Shown here one piece after another: positions 15,861-18,544 of a DNA stretch of 18,544 nucleotides. The notes below the pieces were generated by a model. The model was not told where the DNA came from. It did not search any database and worked only from the letters and a program-made list of their open reading frames with translations. The first letter of the stretch is position 1. Every line of letters begins with the position of its first letter. Origin of the DNA: JAAZMA01 sp036720245 (GTDB lineage Bacteria > Bacillota > Clostridia > Tissierellales > Tepidimicrobiaceae); the NCBI GenBank assembly GCA_036720245.1, contig DAIMNI010000045.1, positions 1-18,544 of the forward strand, written 5' to 3'. The position numbers were made by a program, and so were the translations under genes.

Positions 15861-17111
15861 TTATTTGCTCAGTCCCTCCACTTTAGTCTTCGCATCTTCA
15901 ATAGCTTCATAAGATTTCTTTTCTCCTAGTATTGCACTTTTTATTTCTCTATATACTATTTTTTCTATTTCCGAATAATTTTCCATTAAAGGTATATATA
16001 TAGTATAATTCAAACTTTCTTCTATTCCCTTCATCTTTATATTATCCATATACATATCTTTTATATTGTTTTTTACAGTAAAAAGCCCCATATCTTCTAA
16101 AGTCTTTTGATTAGAGCTTTTTGTTAAATATTTAAGAAACTTAGCGCACATCTCCACTTTTTTTGGATCTTCACTTTTTGTAATACCATAAGAAAATATA
16201 CCATCACTTAAAATAGTAGGCAAGTTTTTATCCTCTGTAGGGAAATTTGCTATATCAAAATTAAACCCATTGCCAGCTTTATATTGATTGTCTAAATACC
16301 TTACAAATCGAGAATCTCCGATATAAACTGCCACATTTTGATCTTTATAGAACATTTCCTGGGAAATTTCCTCATTAATTATACCAAAAAAATCTGGTAA
16401 TATTCCATGCTTAAATTTTAAATCTATTAATTCTTCTAAGCCTTTTATAGCTTTTTCTCCATAAAAATTATATTTTAATCTTTTATAGTTTATAAATTCT
16501 CCCCCATGGGAAAGCACTAATCCCCCTATATTATAATTTCCAATATCCATTGGTGCCAATAGTCCATATTCTTTTATTATATCATTATCCTGAGAGGATT
16601 GTGTAAATTTTTTAAGTGTTTCTATGAATTCCTCATAGGTCCAATTCCCATTTAAAGGAGAACTTATTCCCCTTTCATTAAATTTATCTAAATTTATATA
16701 CATGGAATAAGTAGTTAAAGCTATTGGCACTCCTAATAATTCTTCATTATAGTATAAAGGTTTAATAGCTTGTTCCCTAAAATCTTCTAGTTCTTCTTTT
16801 TCAAAATATTTATCTAAAGCTTCTAAGGCATTAAAATTAGAAAGCCTAAGATTTATAGGAATTATATCCTCTGTATCTTTCTCATCTATTGGAATAAGCT
16901 GTATATATACCCCTGGATTATATTTTTCAAAGGTTCTTATCTTTGGCCTAATCCATTTAGAAAAGCCTTCTATATCCATTTCCCTTATCTTTATTATACC
17001 CTTATATGGCTCTTCTACAACTTCTTCTAATTCGATGAAATTATTTATGAATAAGTTATAAGACCAAATTAATATAAAAACTACTAAAATAAAAGAAATA
17101 ATTTTTCTCAC
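15861..17111 (-). CDS. Membrane-anchored extracellular solute-binding protein, family 1
   Basis: 416 residues from a GTG at 17111, chosen because GGAGG lies 7 nt before it; the upstream in-frame ATG at 17141 has no comparable site. Residues about 3-20 are a hydrophobic signal or anchor with no lipobox cysteine, so it is probably tethered by an uncleaved segment. The body shows family 1 (sugar/oligopeptide ABC-type) features: a YSMYINLDKFNERGIS segment followed by NWTYEEFIETLKKFTQ, then a C-terminal GITKSEDPKKVEMCAKFLKYL. No ABC permease or ATPase is in the window. The ligand is not predictable. It heads the murB-PHP-rapZ-glmR operon. Confidence 0.85.
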   Translation of the reverse strand: MRKIISFILVVFILIWSYNLFINNFIELEEVVEEPYKGIIKIREMDIEGFSKWIRPKIRTFEKYNPGVYIQLIPIDEKDTEDIIPINLRLSNFNALEALDKYFEKEELEDFREQAIKPLYYNEELLGVPIALTTYSMYINLDKFNERGISSPLNGNWTYEEFIETLKKFTQSSQDNDIIKEYGLLAPMDIGNYNIGGLVLSHGGEFINYKRLKYNFYGEKAIKGLEELIDLKFKHGILPDFFGIINEEISQEMFYKDQNVAVYIGDSRFVRYLDNQYKAGNGFNFDIANFPTEDKNLPTILSDGIFSYGITKSEDPKKVEMCAKFLKYLTKSSNQKTLEDMGLFTVKNNIKDMYMDNIKMKGIEESLNYTIYIPLMENYSEIEKIVYREIKSAILGEKKSYEAIEDAKTKVEGLSK

Positions 17112-17161
17112 AATGCCACCTCCTACAATATAAATATTCATATAGAACAGGCATTATGTAA

Positions 17162-17196
17162 TTAAAAAAAGCCATTGAAAATTATTCAATGGCTTT
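17162..17196 (-). terminator. Intrinsic terminator after the small membrane protein gene
   Basis: Arms 17168-17179 and 17185-17196 form a perfect 12-bp stem with a 5-nt loop. On the minus strand it is followed by a run of T and then TTAATT. It lies 11 bp beyond the stop of the 98-residue gene and before the solute-binding protein gene, so the latter needs its own promoter. I see only weak candidates between 17112 and 17167. Confidence 0.9.
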
Positions 17197-17206
17197 AAAT
17201 ATTGTT

Positions 17207-17503
17207 TTAATATTTGCGATTCATACCAAAAAATAATAAAAGTGTTATTACTATTGGGTATAACAAATCTAAAACTTTTAAAAATCCATTATATTGTTTA
17301 TTAATATAATCTAAAATTTTAACTCCACTATAATTTTTATTAAAGCAATATCCTGAAGAAAAACGTATAACTAAAGTAAAGAGCATTAGAACCAACACTT
17401 CTAATACCCCAGGACTTTTAAATACCATTATATACACGTAACCTATAATTCCAATGATTAAAGATACTATCATTATTACCTTGGTTTTAATTAACTTTTT
17501 CAT
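17207..17503 (-). CDS. Small membrane protein of unknown function
   Basis: 98 residues with three likely membrane segments (about 9-27, 32-48 and 77-93) and a polar, basic stretch between the second and third (50-72). No family is recognised. The ATG is supported by GAGGTAGGG a few bases upstream and the gene ends in a strong terminator, so it is probably a real single-gene unit. Its 5' end overlaps a plus-strand reading frame that continues into a regulator remnant (17519-17711). Confidence 0.7.
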   Translation of the reverse strand: MKKLIKTKVIMIVSLIIGIIGYVYIMVFKSPGVLEVLVLMLFTLVIRFSSGYCFNKNYSGVKILDYINKQYNGFLKVLDLLYPIVITLLLFFGMNRKY

Positions 17504-17518
17504 TTCCCTACCTCATTA

Positions 17519-17711
17519 CAATATAGTTGTTAAACATAATGGGTTAAATCATTTATACTTTAGAAAAGGCATTGCTGAATATCTTCTTGGATATAATGAT
17601 TATAAAGATTCATTAGAAAAAGCTGTGAATTTTTCCGAAATGTTAGGACAATATAATATTAAAAATATGCTCATAGTAAATTGTAAAAAGTTTTATGATA
17701 TAGATATATAA
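17519..17711 (+). pseudogene. Remnant of a helix-turn-helix/TPR regulator (C-terminal end)
   Basis: The plus frame ending in TAA at 17709-17711 reads about 63 residues, with YFRKGIAEYLLGYNDYKDSL and then NIKNMLIVNCKKFYDIDI at the very end. This resembles the last TPR-like helices of XRE-type regulators with C-terminal TPR repeats found in Clostridia. No N-terminal helix-turn-helix, start codon or ribosome binding site precedes it. Upstream the frame runs into the opposite-strand membrane protein gene. I call it a truncated remnant; the family call is from memory. Confidence 0.5.
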
Positions 17712-17861
17712 TTATAATGAATCATCTCCCAATTCAAGACCATTCCATTCAATATAATCATCTTCTGCTGCCATAAATATATCATTACTGTTTTTAGTGG
17801 CTATCTACTTTCCGATAACCACTTCCCATATTTTCCATTCTGAATATTATACCCCTAGAAA
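17712..17861. other. Decayed intergenic stretch with a hairpin
   Basis: No intact gene. AGTGGCTATC (17796-17805) and GATAACCACT (17814-17823) form a 10-bp stem with one G-T pair. It is next to a T-run on its left (plus strand) but is not a clear terminator in either direction. On the minus strand a short open frame of about 30 codons ends at about 17718; it includes DIFMAAEDDYIEWNGL and stops TAA. It has no Shine-Dalgarno site and may be another gene remnant. Confidence 0.4.
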
Positions 17862-18389
17862 TTACTTAAATATAATTTTTAATAAATAATATTCATCAAT
17901 TTTATCGAAATTTTCTTTTAAATTATCAACATTTGCCCATTTAAATTCAATTTCGTTAACTTTTGCTTTATTTGTTACTTTTAGTACAAATTTTTGTAGT
18001 TCTTCTGTTTGCCCCTCCATGTCATATGAATAATCTAAATCAGGTTTGATATTTTCATGTTCCTCAAGTTTAAACCCGTTTATATTGCTATTTATACTCC
18101 AACTACAAACAGACTCAACTTTTGGTAAAACAATCCTAACTTCATTATCTTCCTCCAAACTATACTCCAGTTCAAAAGAATCCTTTTTGTTCCATTCATA
18201 TCCATCTTTTATTTCGAACGCTAAATCATTTATATAAATCATAGTTGGAATTGGGTACCCATTCTGATCTAATTGAAATATAGAATTATTCCCTTTATCT
18301 TTAGTATTACACCCTGTCAGTATTAATAGAGATAATTGTATAATTATTAATATTAAAATCTGTAGGGCCATAAACATATTTAGCCACAT
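17862..18389 (-). CDS. Putative lipoprotein of unknown function
   Basis: 175 residues. A long hydrophobic N terminus (8-25) ends in a lipobox LTGC with Cys27, typical of a lipoprotein signal peptide, so the protein is likely anchored outside the membrane. The mature part is acidic and beta-rich, with no recognised domain. A stretch around 85-105 (RIVLPKVESVCSWSINSN) could belong to an Ig-like fold. The ATG at 18389 follows AGGATGG; ATGs at codons 5 and 7 are alternatives. A good promoter lies just upstream. No terminator is clear. It could be one of many family-specific clostridial lipoproteins. Confidence 0.7.
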   Translation of the reverse strand: MWLNMFMALQILILIIIQLSLLILTGCNTKDKGNNSIFQLDQNGYPIPTMIYINDLAFEIKDGYEWNKKDSFELEYSLEEDNEVRIVLPKVESVCSWSINSNINGFKLEEHENIKPDLDYSYDMEGQTEELQKFVLKVTNKAKVNEIEFKWANVDNLKENFDKIDEYYLLKIIFK

Positions 18390-18414
18390 CTGACCATCCT
18401 AAACTTCTGCCTAT

Positions 18415-18443
18415 ATTATACACTAGAGGAATAATAAAGTAAA
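18415..18443 (-). promoter_or_regulatory. Promoter of the lipoprotein gene
   Basis: On the minus strand TTTACT (18438-18443), a 17-nt spacer and a perfect TATAAT (18415-18420) form a sigma-A promoter about 26 bp before the ATG at 18389. Just upstream is a small inverted repeat, CTAGATT/AATCTAG (18444-18459), which could be an operator. Confidence 0.65.
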
Positions 18444-18460
18444 CTAGATTCAAATCTAGG

Positions 18461-18493
18461 TTGGGACAAGGAGAACCGTCCCTGCTGTCCCAA
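18461..18493. repeat. REP-like palindromic repeat beside the group II intron
   Basis: TTGGGACA (18461-18468) and TGTCCCAA (18486-18493) form an 8-bp stem. Its loop holds GGAGAACCGTCCC, the reverse complement of the GGGACGGTTCTC core at 11613-11624. It is therefore an inverted copy of the repeat at 11602-11649. The outermost base (18493) is also the last base of the intron. Confidence 0.8.
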
Positions 18494-18544
18494 TCGGGTA
18501 GGAGGTAAATAATTATTTTATTTACCGACCTCCCCCACCACCGC
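18493..18544 (-). mobile_element. Group II intron, 3' end (domain VI), continues beyond the window
   Basis: On the minus strand the sequence runs GCGGTGGTGGGGGAGG, a hairpin with GGTAAAT/ATTTACC arms, then CCTCCTACCCGAT and stops at a junction. This fits the end of domain V followed by domain VI. The basal stem GGGAGG pairs with CCT and CCC with a single unpaired A between them, 7 nt from the 3' end, as expected of the branch-point adenosine. The terminal AT fits the AY rule. Similar GGTGGTG...CCTACTCGAT ends are known from bacterial group II introns. The reverse transcriptase and 5' end would lie to the right of 18544. Confidence 0.8.

Noticed and set aside
15861..17111. Solute-binding protein as a lipoprotein
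   Set aside because: The hydrophobic N terminus contains no cysteine in a lipobox context, so an uncleaved anchor is more likely.

Overview
The window is AT-rich and reads as the chromosome of an anaerobic, low-GC Gram-positive bacterium of the Clostridia, plausibly near Tissierellales. The grounds are a Clostridia-type core gene string, strong AGGAGG-type ribosome binding sites, frequent TTG and GTG starts, an HPr with both His15 and Ser46, a pyruvate kinase with the extra C-terminal PEP-utiliser-like domain, and a GrdX-family gene. GrdX is otherwise known from glycine/sarcosine/betaine reductase clusters of amino-acid fermenters. The placement is inferred from gene content, not from a search.

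Layout from left to right. Positions 3-4693, minus strand: pfkA, pyk and fxsA form a glycolytic operon behind an extended -10 promoter, followed by rlmD, which sits behind its own leader with a terminator-like hairpin. Positions 4753-8226, minus: dnaE. Positions 8372-8752, plus: a lone grdX-like gene divergent from dnaE. Positions 8775-10421, minus: NUDIX hydrolase, whiA and HPr in tight order. Positions 10555-12242, plus: an M42 aminopeptidase and an unrecognised 176-residue protein, separated by a palindromic dispersed repeat. Positions 12249-17111, minus: a membrane-anchored solute-binding protein, murB, a PHP phosphoesterase, rapZ and glmR (yvcK). Positions 17168-18544: accessory DNA with a small membrane protein, a regulator remnant, a putative lipoprotein, a second copy of the palindromic repeat and, at the right edge, the 3' end of a group II intron.

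The functional theme of the centre is cell-envelope precursor supply tied to carbon status. MurB works on UDP-GlcNAc-derived precursors. RapZ and GlmR belong to families that control amino-sugar metabolism, and HPr, PfkA and Pyk carry the glycolytic side. The rapZ-glmR-whiA-HPr string usual in Firmicutes is interrupted here by a roughly 2.2 kb block (NUDIX, M42 peptidase, 176-residue protein).

The most unusual signals are a 31-bp perfect palindrome from a REP-like repeat read in frame inside rlmD, related hairpins in two intergenic regions, and a group II intron whose 3' splice junction falls exactly at the edge of one of those hairpins. Other points of interest are an orphan anchored solute-binding protein heading the murB-rapZ-glmR operon and the lone grdX. 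I saw no tRNA, rRNA or CRISPR array and no clear new defence system.
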